Source: Ruminococcus sp. (GTDB lineage Bacteria > Bacillota > Clostridia > Oscillospirales > Acutalibacteraceae). From it: a stretch of DNA of 64,000 bases. Where the stretch lies: positions 1 to 64,000 of the forward strand of contig JAFRGI010000012.1 in the NCBI GenBank assembly GCA_017433905.1, given 5' to 3'. A program made the position numbers and the translations under genes. Below, piece after piece: positions 46,664-55,987 of this stretch (positions are counted from its first letter, which is position 1; every line of letters begins with the position of its first letter). A model generated the notes under the pieces. It saw nothing but the letters and a program-made list of their open reading frames with translations, searched no databases and had not been told where the DNA came from.

Positions 46664-47743
46664 GTTTTCATTCAGTACCGCAGCGATCACGCCGGCCAAA
46701 TATACCGCCGTGCGCTGTACTTCATCCACGGAATTCGCATCGGTGCCCACCTCAATCAAGAGCGAACCGTCACAAATGTATTCATTATAGGCAAAAAAAT
46801 CGAAACTCATCGGACGCGTCATGCCCGGATACATGGACTCCGCCTTCGTTTGCAGCTTTAGCGCAAAGCTGAGATTATTCTGCCAGTGGTCAAACCCGCG
46901 CTCGCCGTAAATATCGCATCCAGACAAAATCATGATCTGCGCTGCCTTTTCCCCGTCATGCTCAAAAACCGTCTTGACCTTGCAGTCCTCCGTGCCAAGC
47001 GCGTCGCGATGAATATCAAGCACAACCCGAATATCTTCGTGCTCTGCCAAATACGCACAGACGGTCTCAGCGCTCCGGTCATAGGAACCGTTATACGTGG
47101 AATCATGCACAGTTTTATCGTGAATCGTACAGATGCCGTGTTCCTCCAGCGTTTTGGCGAGGACATTGCCTACACCCACCACGCTGAAATCCTCATTCTG
47201 CGTGCGCGAATAAAAGCTCTCATAAAAATAATCCACGTCCTCGTCAAGATACGCCTCGCTTGTATGGGTATGATAAATCAATACCTGCGGTTCGGAAGCG
47301 TTTTGCTTGGTTTGAAAAGTCAACGGTGTATGTAAAATAGAGCCAAAATCGAAATCCAGTCCTGTACGATTTTTGACATAGGCGTTTTCAATCGCTGTGC
47401 CGTCCGCTCCGACAGTTTTCTCCGAAACAGCGTACCGTTCTTCTCCGCTGTGGTCAGCATATGAATCATAATATCCGGATTTATCTCGCGAAACGTTTTT
47501 CTGTTCGGAAGGACGCGCCGCTGCCGTCGCCTCGGTTCTGACTGCCTCCGTCACATCCGTCGGCGCTTCCGTCAGGGCTTCCATGCGGTATTTTCCGTCC
47601 GACAGTGTGAATGCTGCCGCCGCAAGCGCAGTATCCCTGCCGCCGATGCACTCCGGCAAACGCTGCATTAAACAAAACACGGCAACGCCGATCATAAACA
47701 CTGCACAACATACCCGACAATACTTTCGAATCCGTATTTTCAA
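46646..47743 (-). CDS. spoIIP: Stage II sporulation protein P (SpoIIP)
   Basis: 365 residues. One N-terminal membrane helix (about 10-27), then an extracellular linker and the amidase/endopeptidase domain with zinc and catalytic residues in IYHTHTSEAY, LDIHRDA and LLIEVGTDAN. It degrades septal peptidoglycan with SpoIID and SpoIIM during engulfment. The start is a TTG with AGGTGATG upstream; no in-frame ATG fits. Adjacent to gpr, the conserved order in spore formers. Confidence 0.95.
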   Translation of the reverse strand: MKIRIRKYCRVCCAVFMIGVAVFCLMQRLPECIGGRDTALAAAAFTLSDGKYRMEALTEAPTDVTEAVRTEATAAARPSEQKNVSRDKSGYYDSYADHSGEERYAVSEKTVGADGTAIENAYVKNRTGLDFDFGSILHTPLTFQTKQNASEPQVLIYHTHTSEAYLDEDVDYFYESFYSRTQNEDFSVVGVGNVLAKTLEEHGICTIHDKTVHDSTYNGSYDRSAETVCAYLAEHEDIRVVLDIHRDALGTEDCKVKTVFEHDGEKAAQIMILSGCDIYGERGFDHWQNNLSFALKLQTKAESMYPGMTRPMSFDFFAYNEYICDGSLLIEVGTDANSVDEVQRTAVYLAGVIAAVLNENEATVG

Positions 47744-47798
47744 ATCATCACCTGCTTTTTGGAATAGTATATGCGGACAAGAAAGACTTTATGAAATA

Positions 47799-48674
47799 TC
47801 ACATCAGTTCCACCAGTTCCTCCAGTTCAAATTTATCCTGCATGGCGGCATTCAGCGACAATGCGATCAAACGGGAAGCGCGCTCAATCAGAAGATCGAT
47901 CTCACCGGGTATCACCAGCATACTTCTCCCCTCGGGCACCAGCTTTTCCGCTGCTTCGTGTTTCAACTCGTTTCCGAGCAAATCACAAGCAATGGTGCGC
48001 AAATCCACCACGGTCGGCACACCGACAGATATGACCGGAACACCGACCGTCTCGTGGTTAATACCCGTGCGGTGATTTCCCACCCCCGCTCCCGGCGAAA
48101 TGCCCGTATCGCTGATTTGCAGAGTACAGCCGAGACGCTCGATCCGCCGCGAAGCCAGCGCGTCGACGACGATGACAGCAGTCGGACGGATTCGCCTGAC
48201 CACACTGAGAATCAACTCTCCTGTTTCAATCCCCGTCTGTCCAGTCACTCCTGTGCTCACCACGGCAACGGGACGCAGTTTATCCAAACCCGCAGCGCGG
48301 GCGATCTCACCCGTCATATGGCGTGTTGCGAGTACTTTGGCAGCAGTCTGCGGGCCGAGCGAATCAGGCGTTATCTCTACGTTTCCCAGTCCTGCCACCA
48401 ACAGCAGTCCGTTTACCGGCAACAAACGCCTGATCTCCGTTCCGATCGTTTTTAGACGTCCGTCTGTATCAGAAAACCGTTCCGTCATAGAGGGTAAACT
48501 GACGGTAATATAGGTTCCGGGCGCCTTTCCCAATGCCTGACATGCGCGCTCCGTGCGTACTGTCAATCGTGAAATCTCCAGCCCGTTTTCACGATAAACC
48601 TGATAATCCACGCCGCCTGTATTTTCCCCCGCTATTTCACGCGCCTCAACCGCCAAATCTGTCCTCAGCTGCAT
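47799..48674 (-). CDS. gpr: Germination protease GPR (A25)
   Basis: 291 residues. Opens RTDLAVEAREI, the GPR signature, and contains VDALASRRIERLG with the family's conserved acidic residue. Synthesised as zymogen in the forespore and degrades small acid-soluble proteins at germination. A GGGGAGG site precedes the ATG. It lies 55 bp upstream of spoIIP. Confidence 0.95.
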   Translation of the reverse strand: MQLRTDLAVEAREIAGENTGGVDYQVYRENGLEISRLTVRTERACQALGKAPGTYITVSLPSMTERFSDTDGRLKTIGTEIRRLLPVNGLLLVAGLGNVEITPDSLGPQTAAKVLATRHMTGEIARAAGLDKLRPVAVVSTGVTGQTGIETGELILSVVRRIRPTAVIVVDALASRRIERLGCTLQISDTGISPGAGVGNHRTGINHETVGVPVISVGVPTVVDLRTIACDLLGNELKHEAAEKLVPEGRSMLVIPGEIDLLIERASRLIALSLNAAMQDKFELEELVELM

Positions 48675-48725
48675 CGCATTCGCCTCCCCGAGACCTATTT
48701 TTCACCCATTGACAAGGAAATATTC

Positions 48726-48754
48726 TTTACAAACAGAATTTATTCTGATATACT
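48726..48754 (+). promoter_or_regulatory. Promoter of the dockerin protease gene
   Basis: TTTACA (48726-48731), a 17-bp spacer and TATACT (48749-48754), about 30 bases before the start. A TTGACA at 48709 has no -10 at the right distance. Confidence 0.7.
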
Positions 48755-48784
48755 ATATCAATAATAAAAAATGAGGTGAACCGA

Positions 48785-50368
48785 ATGAAGTACAAACCAT
48801 TTTTCCGCATGCTCATTGTGCTCTCCGCCGCAACGCTGCTGGCGGGCACTGTCGGTGTTTCTGCTTCTGCAGCTACCATTGATCCCGACGAGTTGATTGC
48901 CGCAGAGTCTGTCGCGGAAACGGCCACACAGAATGATCTGCCCACTTCCTACAACTCCGCAGCATTGGGCTATATCACACCTGTCAAAAACCAACAGTTC
49001 AACGACTGTTGGGCATATTCCGCAATGGGAACACTTGAAAGCAAACTGCTGCGCATGGGAATCGCAACAGACGATATGTCTGTCCCACATATCAATATGT
49101 GGGCAACCACACGTTCCAACGGCAAGGGTTGGATCCGTTCGATCTCGGAACCCGCCTACTGCAGCACTGCCCCGGGCTATCTGACCGCATGGCAGGGCGG
49201 CGTGTGGGAACGAGACGCGCAGGACATCTCTCTGAACTGGGATATCAAGGGTGATGAAATGCCGACCGACCGTGCGCGCTTTGGCGTGACTTCGCTGCGC
49301 TATGTATCACGGAACAACCCCGACGAGATTAAACGTGCCATCATGGAGAACGGCGGCGTCACCACGGGATATTCCCATAACGGCATCTATATGCAGTCAA
49401 GCATTTCCTATTTTATGCCTTCCAGTTACTCGGATCATCTCTCCGGACACCAGATTGAGGTCATTGGATGGGACGATAATTACAGCAAAAATAATTTTAA
49501 CGTAACCCCCAACAACAACGGTGCATGGCTGTGCAAAAACAGCTGGGGCAATAATAACACGTTGGGCGGTTTGTTCTGGATTTCCTACGAAGACAAATAT
49601 ATTTTTAGTTCCAAATACCAACCCTCTTTCGCCATTGAGCAGCTCGAAAAAGTAACGCAAAACAAAAAGCTGATACAAAATGAAATCTACGGCGCTACAT
49701 ATGAATTTGATTACATTCAGGAAAACGAGCTGACCTTTGTCAATCGTTTCCACTTTAACAAATCATACGCTCTGCTTGACAAGGTGATTTTTGAAACCAG
49801 GGTAGCGAATGCCTCGTATGAGCTCTATCTTGTTCCGGAACAAAGCGGCGCGCCTTCCAATGACGAAAGCTCATGGAAATTTCTCAACAAAGGCATAACG
49901 GATTACGCCGGTTACATCTGCGTCGACATCAACAACGTATTGCTGGAAGATTCCACAGCTTCTATTGCCGTCAAACTGAAATCCAATGACCGCAATATCA
50001 CGATCGGCGTCGACGAATGGCTCAACAGCAGCACTGACTTACGGTATCTTTTCCTCAATGAGTCCGAATACGGTATGAGCTATATTTATCAAAACGGCAA
50101 AATGACCGATTTGATGGATTGGTACAATGACGTCAACCATGATAGCATCGGCGGCACATTTATTATTAAAGCGCTGACCCTCAAGCCTGAAACGGGCGAC
50201 GTCAACCTTGATGGTAAAATCGATATTAATGACGTCACCTTAATTCAGCAGTACCTGGCAGAGTTTGTTACCCTTAACGACAGCCAGCGCCTTCTTGCCG
50301 ACGTCAATCATGACAACAAAGTCGATATCACAGACGCAACTGCTCTGCAAATAATTATCGCGTCATAA
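48785..50368 (+). CDS. Secreted papain-like (C1A) cysteine protease with C-terminal dockerin
   Basis: 527 residues from the ATG at 48785 (GAGGTG six bases upstream; an in-frame GTG at 48776 overlaps that site). Signal peptide (about 1-29), a C1A domain (about 45-285) with Cys75 in NDCWAYS, His222 in SGHQIEV and Asn252 in KNSWG, then a beta-rich lectin-like domain (about 300-455) and a type I dockerin (about 460-527, GDVNLDGKIDINDVT and ADVNHDNKVDITDAT). It is a protease that can plug into a cohesin scaffold, perhaps processing scaffold or cereal proteins around starch; substrate unknown. Single gene with own promoter and terminator. Confidence 0.92.
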   Translation: MKYKPFFRMLIVLSAATLLAGTVGVSASAATIDPDELIAAESVAETATQNDLPTSYNSAALGYITPVKNQQFNDCWAYSAMGTLESKLLRMGIATDDMSVPHINMWATTRSNGKGWIRSISEPAYCSTAPGYLTAWQGGVWERDAQDISLNWDIKGDEMPTDRARFGVTSLRYVSRNNPDEIKRAIMENGGVTTGYSHNGIYMQSSISYFMPSSYSDHLSGHQIEVIGWDDNYSKNNFNVTPNNNGAWLCKNSWGNNNTLGGLFWISYEDKYIFSSKYQPSFAIEQLEKVTQNKKLIQNEIYGATYEFDYIQENELTFVNRFHFNKSYALLDKVIFETRVANASYELYLVPEQSGAPSNDESSWKFLNKGITDYAGYICVDINNVLLEDSTASIAVKLKSNDRNITIGVDEWLNSSTDLRYLFLNESEYGMSYIYQNGKMTDLMDWYNDVNHDSIGGTFIIKALTLKPETGDVNLDGKIDINDVTLIQQYLAEFVTLNDSQRLLADVNHDNKVDITDATALQIIIAS

Positions 50369-50409
50369 AATCTACGCATTTTCATAATAACCGCCCGAGT
50401 ATGTAAGAT

Positions 50410-50448
50410 AAAAAGCACCTCTATCGACCGCCGATAGAGGTGCTTTTT
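50410..50448. terminator. Bidirectional terminator between protease and dapL
   Basis: Perfect 17-bp stem including the A and T runs (AAAAAGCACCTCTATCG and CGATAGAGGTGCTTTTT), serving both convergent genes. Confidence 0.93.
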
Positions 50449-50498
50449 ACTGATAAGGCATACGCATATACGCATAAAAACTGTCTGTAATCGTTTTG

Positions 50499-51683
50499 TT
50501 ATGACAATAATCTTTTGATACGTGCAACCGCTTCAACCGTGTTGTCCCGATCCCCAAACGAGGTCAAACGGAAATAGCCCGCTCCGTTCTCGCCGAAACC
50601 TTCGCCCGGTGTTCCGACCACCTGCGCCTGCTGCAACAGATAATCAAAAAATTCCCAGCTGCCCATTCCGTTCGGACATTTCAGCCAGATATAGGGCGAA
50701 TTGGTACCTCCCGTGTAAAATACTCCCAACTCGTCGAGCGCAGATGCGATAATGCGCGCGTTTTCCTGATAATAGGCAAGGTTTTCACGAATCTGGCTCT
50801 GTCCCTCTGCGCTGAATACAGCCGCTGCGGCACACTGAACAGGATAAGAAACACCGTTAAACTTGGTCGCCTGACGGCGGTACCACGTCGCATACATGTT
50901 GTGACCGTCGCGCTCAAGCTCCTTGGGGATCACGGTATACCCGCATCGCGTACCCGTAAAGCCGGCTGTTTTGGACAGAGAACAAAACTCGATCGCACAG
51001 GTACGCGCACCCTCAACCGCGAAGATAGAACGCGGCAAATCCTCCGTGACAAACGCCTCATACGCTGCATCATAAAGAATAACGGCGTCATGGCGATTGG
51101 CGTAATCCACCCACTCCCGGAGCTGTTCAAAGGTAAACGCCGCTCCCGTGGGATTATTGGGAGAGCATAGATAGATGATATCCGCCTTCACACTGTCGTC
51201 GGGCATGGCAACAAAACCGTTTTGCTCATTGCAGGATGCATAAATAATATTTCTGCCCGCCATGATACTTGAATCCACATACACGGGGTAGACGGGATCC
51301 GTCACCAGCACCGTGTTGTCCCGGGAGAAAATGTCACCGATATTGCCGCAGTCGGACTTTGCTCCGTCAGAAACAAAAATCTCGTCTGCAGATACCTTCA
51401 CGCCAAAGCTCTTATAGTAATCGGCAATTGCCGTGCGGAGAAAACCGTAGCCCTCGTATTCGGGATATCCCTTAAAGGTTTCTTTCAATCCCATTTCATC
51501 CGCACCGCGCTTCAGCGCTTCCACCACGACCGGTGCAAGCGGAAGCGTCACGTCGCCGATACCGAGACGAATGATTTTTTCGCCGGGATGCGCCGCCGCG
51601 TACGCGGCAGTTTTCCGCGCCACATCCGCAAACAGATAATTCGTTACCAAATTATCAAAATTTCTATTGATTTTCACTTGCAT
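50499..51683 (-). CDS. dapL: LL-diaminopimelate aminotransferase
   Basis: 394 residues, a fold-type I aminotransferase. The PLP lysine is in FCSLSKTAGFTGTRCGY (about residue 235), and LGIGDVTLPLAP is typical of DapL. It makes LL-diaminopimelate directly from tetrahydrodipicolinate in one step. The product is the substrate of DapF, fused to CarB just upstream. Confidence 0.95.
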   Translation of the reverse strand: MQVKINRNFDNLVTNYLFADVARKTAAYAAAHPGEKIIRLGIGDVTLPLAPVVVEALKRGADEMGLKETFKGYPEYEGYGFLRTAIADYYKSFGVKVSADEIFVSDGAKSDCGNIGDIFSRDNTVLVTDPVYPVYVDSSIMAGRNIIYASCNEQNGFVAMPDDSVKADIIYLCSPNNPTGAAFTFEQLREWVDYANRHDAVILYDAAYEAFVTEDLPRSIFAVEGARTCAIEFCSLSKTAGFTGTRCGYTVIPKELERDGHNMYATWYRRQATKFNGVSYPVQCAAAAVFSAEGQSQIRENLAYYQENARIIASALDELGVFYTGGTNSPYIWLKCPNGMGSWEFFDYLLQQAQVVGTPGEGFGENGAGYFRLTSFGDRDNTVEAVARIKRLLS

Positions 51684-51711
51684 TCATTCCTTTATCTAAC
51701 AGATTATTTCT

Positions 51712-51790
51712 GTGGCAATACCGCATCATGCCGATCCCCGGAAAAATGCGAAGTCAGATTTTTGTCGGGGTGAGCAACCCATCCCTCTTG
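51712..51790. repeat. Partial copy of the dispersed repeat
   Basis: TGGCAATACCGCATCATGCC matches the conserved left end. The rest of the 157-bp gap shows a CCCCG/CGGGG hairpin (about 51737-51763) but no gene. Confidence 0.4.
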
Positions 51791-51840
51791 CCTGCCGACG
51801 TATACAAAAAATACGGATGATCGGACAAAAAGGAGTCGTC

Positions 51841-54800
51841 TTAAACTTCCACTTCACCCTCATATACCTTTTCAGCGTTACCGGTCATATAAACCGTTTC
51901 GTCGGTGTAATGGATAATCAAATCGCCGCCCTTGAGCTTGACCTTGATATCTTCTCCCTTTTGACAAAAACCGTTTTCGCATGCCGCAACAGCGACGGCG
52001 CACGCGCCCGTGCCGCAAGCCCATGTTTCGCCCGAGCCGCGCTCCCAAACACGCATTTTGATGGTATGGTCATTGATAACCGTCACAAACTCCGTGTTGA
52101 CGCGCTCCGGGAAAATCGGATCGTTCTCAAACATGGGGCCGATTTCCTCCAGGCTGATATGGTCGATATCGCTGTCGACAAACACCACACAGTGCGGATT
52201 TCCCATGGAAACGCAGGTAATATGATAGTCCTGTCCGCCGATTGTTACGCGGCGGTCAACCACCTTGTCGCCGCTGAGATTAACGGGGATCTGACGGGGA
52301 TCCAAAATCGCCTTACCCATGTCCACGCGCAGCGTCTTAACTTCTCCGTCGGTCACGTACGCCTTGAGCGATTTGACGCCGCTAAGAGTCTCAATGGTGA
52401 TCTCATCCTTTTCTCTGATGTCAACCATACCATGGTCATAGAGATACTTGCCGACGCAGCGGATACCGTTGCCGCACATTTTTCCTTCCGTGCCGTCGAG
52501 GTTGTACATCTTCATCTGCGCATCGGCAACCTTGGAAGGCGCTACCAAAATCACACCGTCGGCTCCGATACCGAAGTGGCGGTCACTCAAACGAACAGCC
52601 AGCGCCTCGGGATTATTGATCCACTGACCAAAGGTGCAGAAATAGATATAGTCGTTGCCGATTCCCTGCATTTTGGTGAATTGGAGCTTGGTTTTGGATT
52701 CTCTCATATTGTTGATATCCACCAGTTCCGTGCTTCGCTGTGAATAACGGCTCTTAAGACAATCCGCCAGCGCATTCGCCGTATCCAGAGAGGTCAGACA
52801 GGGGATATTTCTCTCAACGGTTTTGCGGCGAATCTTAACAGAATCACGCGAAGGAATTCTACCCTTCGCCGATGTGGAAATCACATACTGAATCTTGCCC
52901 GATTCAATCAGGGTCATCGTGTTGCTGGTGTCGGACTCGTGAATTTTTTTCACGCTTACGGCGTCGATACCGTACTTGTTGAGCACCTTGGTAGTGCCTT
53001 CCGTAGCGTAAATCTCAAATCCGAGATCAGCGTACTTCTTTGCAATTTCGCCGATTTCCGCTTTATCGGAATTACGAACCGTAATAAACACGCCACCGTG
53101 TTTTTTCATCTTATAGCCGGCAGCGATCAAGCCCTTGTAAAGCGCTTCCTCAAGAGTGCCCGCGATACCGAGCACCTCGCCTGTGGATTTCATCTCAGGT
53201 CCGAGGTGATTGTCAACGTTGATCAGCTTTTCAAAACTGAATACCGGCACCTTAACCGCGATATAGGGGCTCTTTCTGTACAATCCCGTACCATAACCCA
53301 TGTCGCTGAGCTTTTCACCAAGCATGGCTCGGGTCGCGAGATCAACCATCGGCACGCCCGTGACCTTGCTGATATAGGGAATCGTACGGGAAGAACGGGG
53401 ATTGACCTCGATAACGTACAGCTCGTCGTGGTAAATCAGATATTGAATATTGACCAGACCTTTGGTGTGCAGCTCAATCGCGAGGTTACGAGAACTTTCC
53501 ACAATGGTCTTTGTCATTTCGTCGGAAATATTCCATGCAGGGTACACAGCAATGGAGTCGCCCGAATGAACGCCCGCGCGCTCGACGTGCTCCATGATAC
53601 CGGGGATGAGGATATCCTCCCCGTCACAGATCGCATCGACCTCAATCTCGGTTCCCTGCAAATATTTATCAATCAAAATCGGGTTTTCAATGTTTTGCGC
53701 GAGGATAATCGCCATATATTCCTTTACGTCGGCGTCGTTAAAAGCGATAATCATATTCTGTCCGCCGAGAACATAGGACGGACGGAGCAGAACGGGATAG
53801 CCAATGGTATCCGCAACCCGAAGCGCCTCCTCCGTGGTCATGACCGTCACACCGCGCGGACGCTTGATGTGATATTTTTCCAGCAGCTCGTCAAAACGCT
53901 CTCTGTCCTCTGCCATATCAATCGCGTCGTAGGAGGTACCGAGAATATGGATGTTGTTCTCGCTGAGGAATTTTGTCAGCTTAATCGCCGTTTGTCCGCC
54001 GAAAGCAACCACCACGCCATAGGGCTTCTCAGTCTTGATAATACCCATCACATCCTCTGTGGTCAGCGGCTCAAAATAAAGTCTGTCGGCAGTATCGAAA
54101 TCCGTGGAAACGGTTTCGGGGTTATTATTGACGATTACCACGTCAAAGCCCGCTTTCTTGAGCGCCCAGACACAGTGAACGGAAGCATAGTCAAATTCGA
54201 TACCCTGACCGATACGAATCGGACCCGAGCCAAATACGATGACGGTCTTTTTGTCTCCCTTGCGCTCGGCAATAAATTCCGCCGCCTCGTTTTCTTTGTC
54301 AAACGTAGAATAGAAATACGGCGTCTCCGCAGCAAATTCCGCCGCACAGGTATCCACCATTTTATAAACGGGTGTCAACGGCTCCGCGATTTTCCGACCA
54401 CTCCACTCCTCGATGGTTTTGTCAAGAAATCCCGTCTTTTTTGCTTTGACGTACAACTTCTCGCTGAACTCTCCGGTTTTCAGCTCATTGCCTACAGCAA
54501 TAATATTGCGCAGCTTTTCGAGGAACCACTCGTCGATCATGGTGATTTCGTGGATTTTTTCCACGCTCACGCCGCGCTTGAGCGCCTCGTAAAGGCAAAA
54601 GATTCTTTTGTCATCGCAAACGCCGAGACGCGCGGAAAGCGTCGCGTCGTCAAGCTGCTCAAACTCCTTGGCGTCAAGCGTATTATGCGATATCTCTGCG
54701 CCTCGGACAGCTTTCATGATCGCCTGTTCAAAGGTGGGCGCAATCGCCATAACCTCACCCGTCGCCTTCATCTGCGTACCGAGGTCACGTTTTGCGTAAA

Positions 54801-55896
54801 CAAATTTATCAAACGGCCATTTCGGGAACTTAACGACCACATAGTCGATCGCAGGCTCAAAACAAGCATAGGTCGTACCCGTAACGGCGTTCTTGATTTC
54901 ATTGAGAGTGTAGCCGATAGCAATTTTGGAAGCTACCTTGGCAATCGGATAACCCGTTGCCTTGGACGCGAGCGCGGACGAACGCGACACACGGGGATTG
55001 ACCTCAATCACCGCGTATTCCATGCTCTCGGGATCGAGCGCAAACTGGCAGTTACAGCCGCCCTCTACCTTGAGCGCAGAAATAATATCGAGTGCTGCGG
55101 AACGCAGCATTTGGTACTCCTTATCGGAGAGGGTCACGGCAGGCGCAATAACAATTGAGTCGCCCGTGTGAACGCCGACGGGGTCGAAGTTTTCCATCGA
55201 ACAGATAGTGATAACATTTCCGTCGGAGTCACGCATAACCTCGAACTCGATTTCTTTCCAGCCCGAAATACATTTTTCCACCAGCACCTGTGTGATCGGA
55301 GAAAGCTCCAGACCATTGGCGGTGATTTCACGCAGCTCCTTCTCGTCGTTGACAATACCGCCGCCCGTGCCGCCGAGGGTAAAGGCGGGACGGATGATGA
55401 CGGGATAACCGATTTCATCCGCAAACGCAACGGCTGATTCTACATCTTTGACAACCGTAGAGGGAATAACCGGCTGATGAATGGACATCATCGTATCCTT
55501 AAAGAGCTGCCTGTCCTCCGCTTTATCAATCGTTTCGGGCTTGGCGCCGAGCAGCTGCACGCCGTACTTTTCGAGGAAGCCCTCCTTGGCGAGCTGCATG
55601 GAAAGGGTCAGACCTGTCTGACCTCCGAGCGTTGAGAGCAGGCTGTCGGGACGCTCCTTCATAATAATGCGCTTAACCACCTGCAGTGTCAGGGGTTCGA
55701 TGTAGATTTTATCCGCCATAGCGTTGTCGGTCATGATGGTCGCAGGGTTGGAGTTGACGAGAATTACCTCGAGTCCCTCCTCTTTCAGCGCACGACACGC
55801 CTGGGTACCTGCATAGTCGAATTCGGCAGCCTGTCCGATCACGATGGGACCTGAACCAATGACCATTACTCTTTTTATATCCTTTTTCAGTGGCAT
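51841..55896 (-). CDS. carB-dapF: CarB-DapF fusion: carbamoyl-phosphate synthase large subunit joined to diaminopimelate epimerase
   Basis: 1351 residues in one frame. Residues 1-1063 are a complete CarB: two ATP-grasp synthetase halves (each with NSNPAT or NNNPET and the GGQT loop; NPR motifs in EVNPRVSRSSA and EVNPRSSRT) and the C-terminal allosteric domain ending RSTELVDIN. Residues 1064-1351 are a complete DapF beginning at its own Met (position 52707), with both catalytic cysteines in KMCGNGIRC and ACGTGACA. Only the stop between them is missing. GGTGG about ten bases before Met1064 could start free DapF. One part feeds arginine/pyrimidine synthesis, the other meso-diaminopimelate and lysine. 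Neighbours: carA upstream, dapL downstream. Confidence 0.9.
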   Translation of the reverse strand: MPLKKDIKRVMVIGSGPIVIGQAAEFDYAGTQACRALKEEGLEVILVNSNPATIMTDNAMADKIYIEPLTLQVVKRIIMKERPDSLLSTLGGQTGLTLSMQLAKEGFLEKYGVQLLGAKPETIDKAEDRQLFKDTMMSIHQPVIPSTVVKDVESAVAFADEIGYPVIIRPAFTLGGTGGGIVNDEKELREITANGLELSPITQVLVEKCISGWKEIEFEVMRDSDGNVITICSMENFDPVGVHTGDSIVIAPAVTLSDKEYQMLRSAALDIISALKVEGGCNCQFALDPESMEYAVIEVNPRVSRSSALASKATGYPIAKVASKIAIGYTLNEIKNAVTGTTYACFEPAIDYVVVKFPKWPFDKFVYAKRDLGTQMKATGEVMAIAPTFEQAIMKAVRGAEISHNTLDAKEFEQLDDATLSARLGVCDDKRIFCLYEALKRGVSVEKIHEITMIDEWFLEKLRNIIAVGNELKTGEFSEKLYVKAKKTGFLDKTIEEWSGRKIAEPLTPVYKMVDTCAAEFAAETPYFYSTFDKENEAAEFIAERKGDKKTVIVFGSGPIRIGQGIEFDYASVHCVWALKKAGFDVVIVNNNPETVSTDFDTADRLYFEPLTTEDVMGIIKTEKPYGVVVAFGGQTAIKLTKFLSENNIHILGTSYDAIDMAEDRERFDELLEKYHIKRPRGVTVMTTEEALRVADTIGYPVLLRPSYVLGGQNMIIAFNDADVKEYMAIILAQNIENPILIDKYLQGTEIEVDAICDGEDILIPGIMEHVERAGVHSGDSIAVYPAWNISDEMTKTIVESSRNLAIELHTKGLVNIQYLIYHDELYVIEVNPRSSRTIPYISKVTGVPMVDLATRAMLGEKLSDMGYGTGLYRKSPYIAVKVPVFSFEKLINVDNHLGPEMKSTGEVLGIAGTLEEALYKGLIAAGYKMKKHGGVFITVRNSDKAEIGEIAKKYADLGFEIYATEGTTKVLNKYGIDAVSVKKIHESDTSNTMTLIESGKIQYVISTSAKGRIPSRDSVKIRRKTVERNIPCLTSLDTANALADCLKSRYSQRSTELVDINNMRESKTKLQFTKMQGIGNDYIYFCTFGQWINNPEALAVRLSDRHFGIGADGVILVAPSKVADAQMKMYNLDGTEGKMCGNGIRCVGKYLYDHGMVDIREKDEITIETLSGVKSLKAYVTDGEVKTLRVDMGKAILDPRQIPVNLSGDKVVDRRVTIGGQDYHITCVSMGNPHCVVFVDSDIDHISLEEIGPMFENDPIFPERVNTEFVTVINDHTIKMRVWERGSGETWACGTGACAVAVAACENGFCQKGEDIKVKLKGGDLIIHYTDETVYMTGNAEKVYEGEVEV

Positions 55897-55987
55897 ACAA
55901 TCAATCCTTATCTGTATTATAATTAATTCCGTTATACAAAGGAAACATCTGTGCTATACGAATTGTCATTATGGACTTTACGGACAA

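Noticed and set aside
52939..55158. 739-residue plus-strand ORF
   Set aside because: Lies wholly opposite carB, whose ATP-grasp motifs are intact; no family features in the antisense product.
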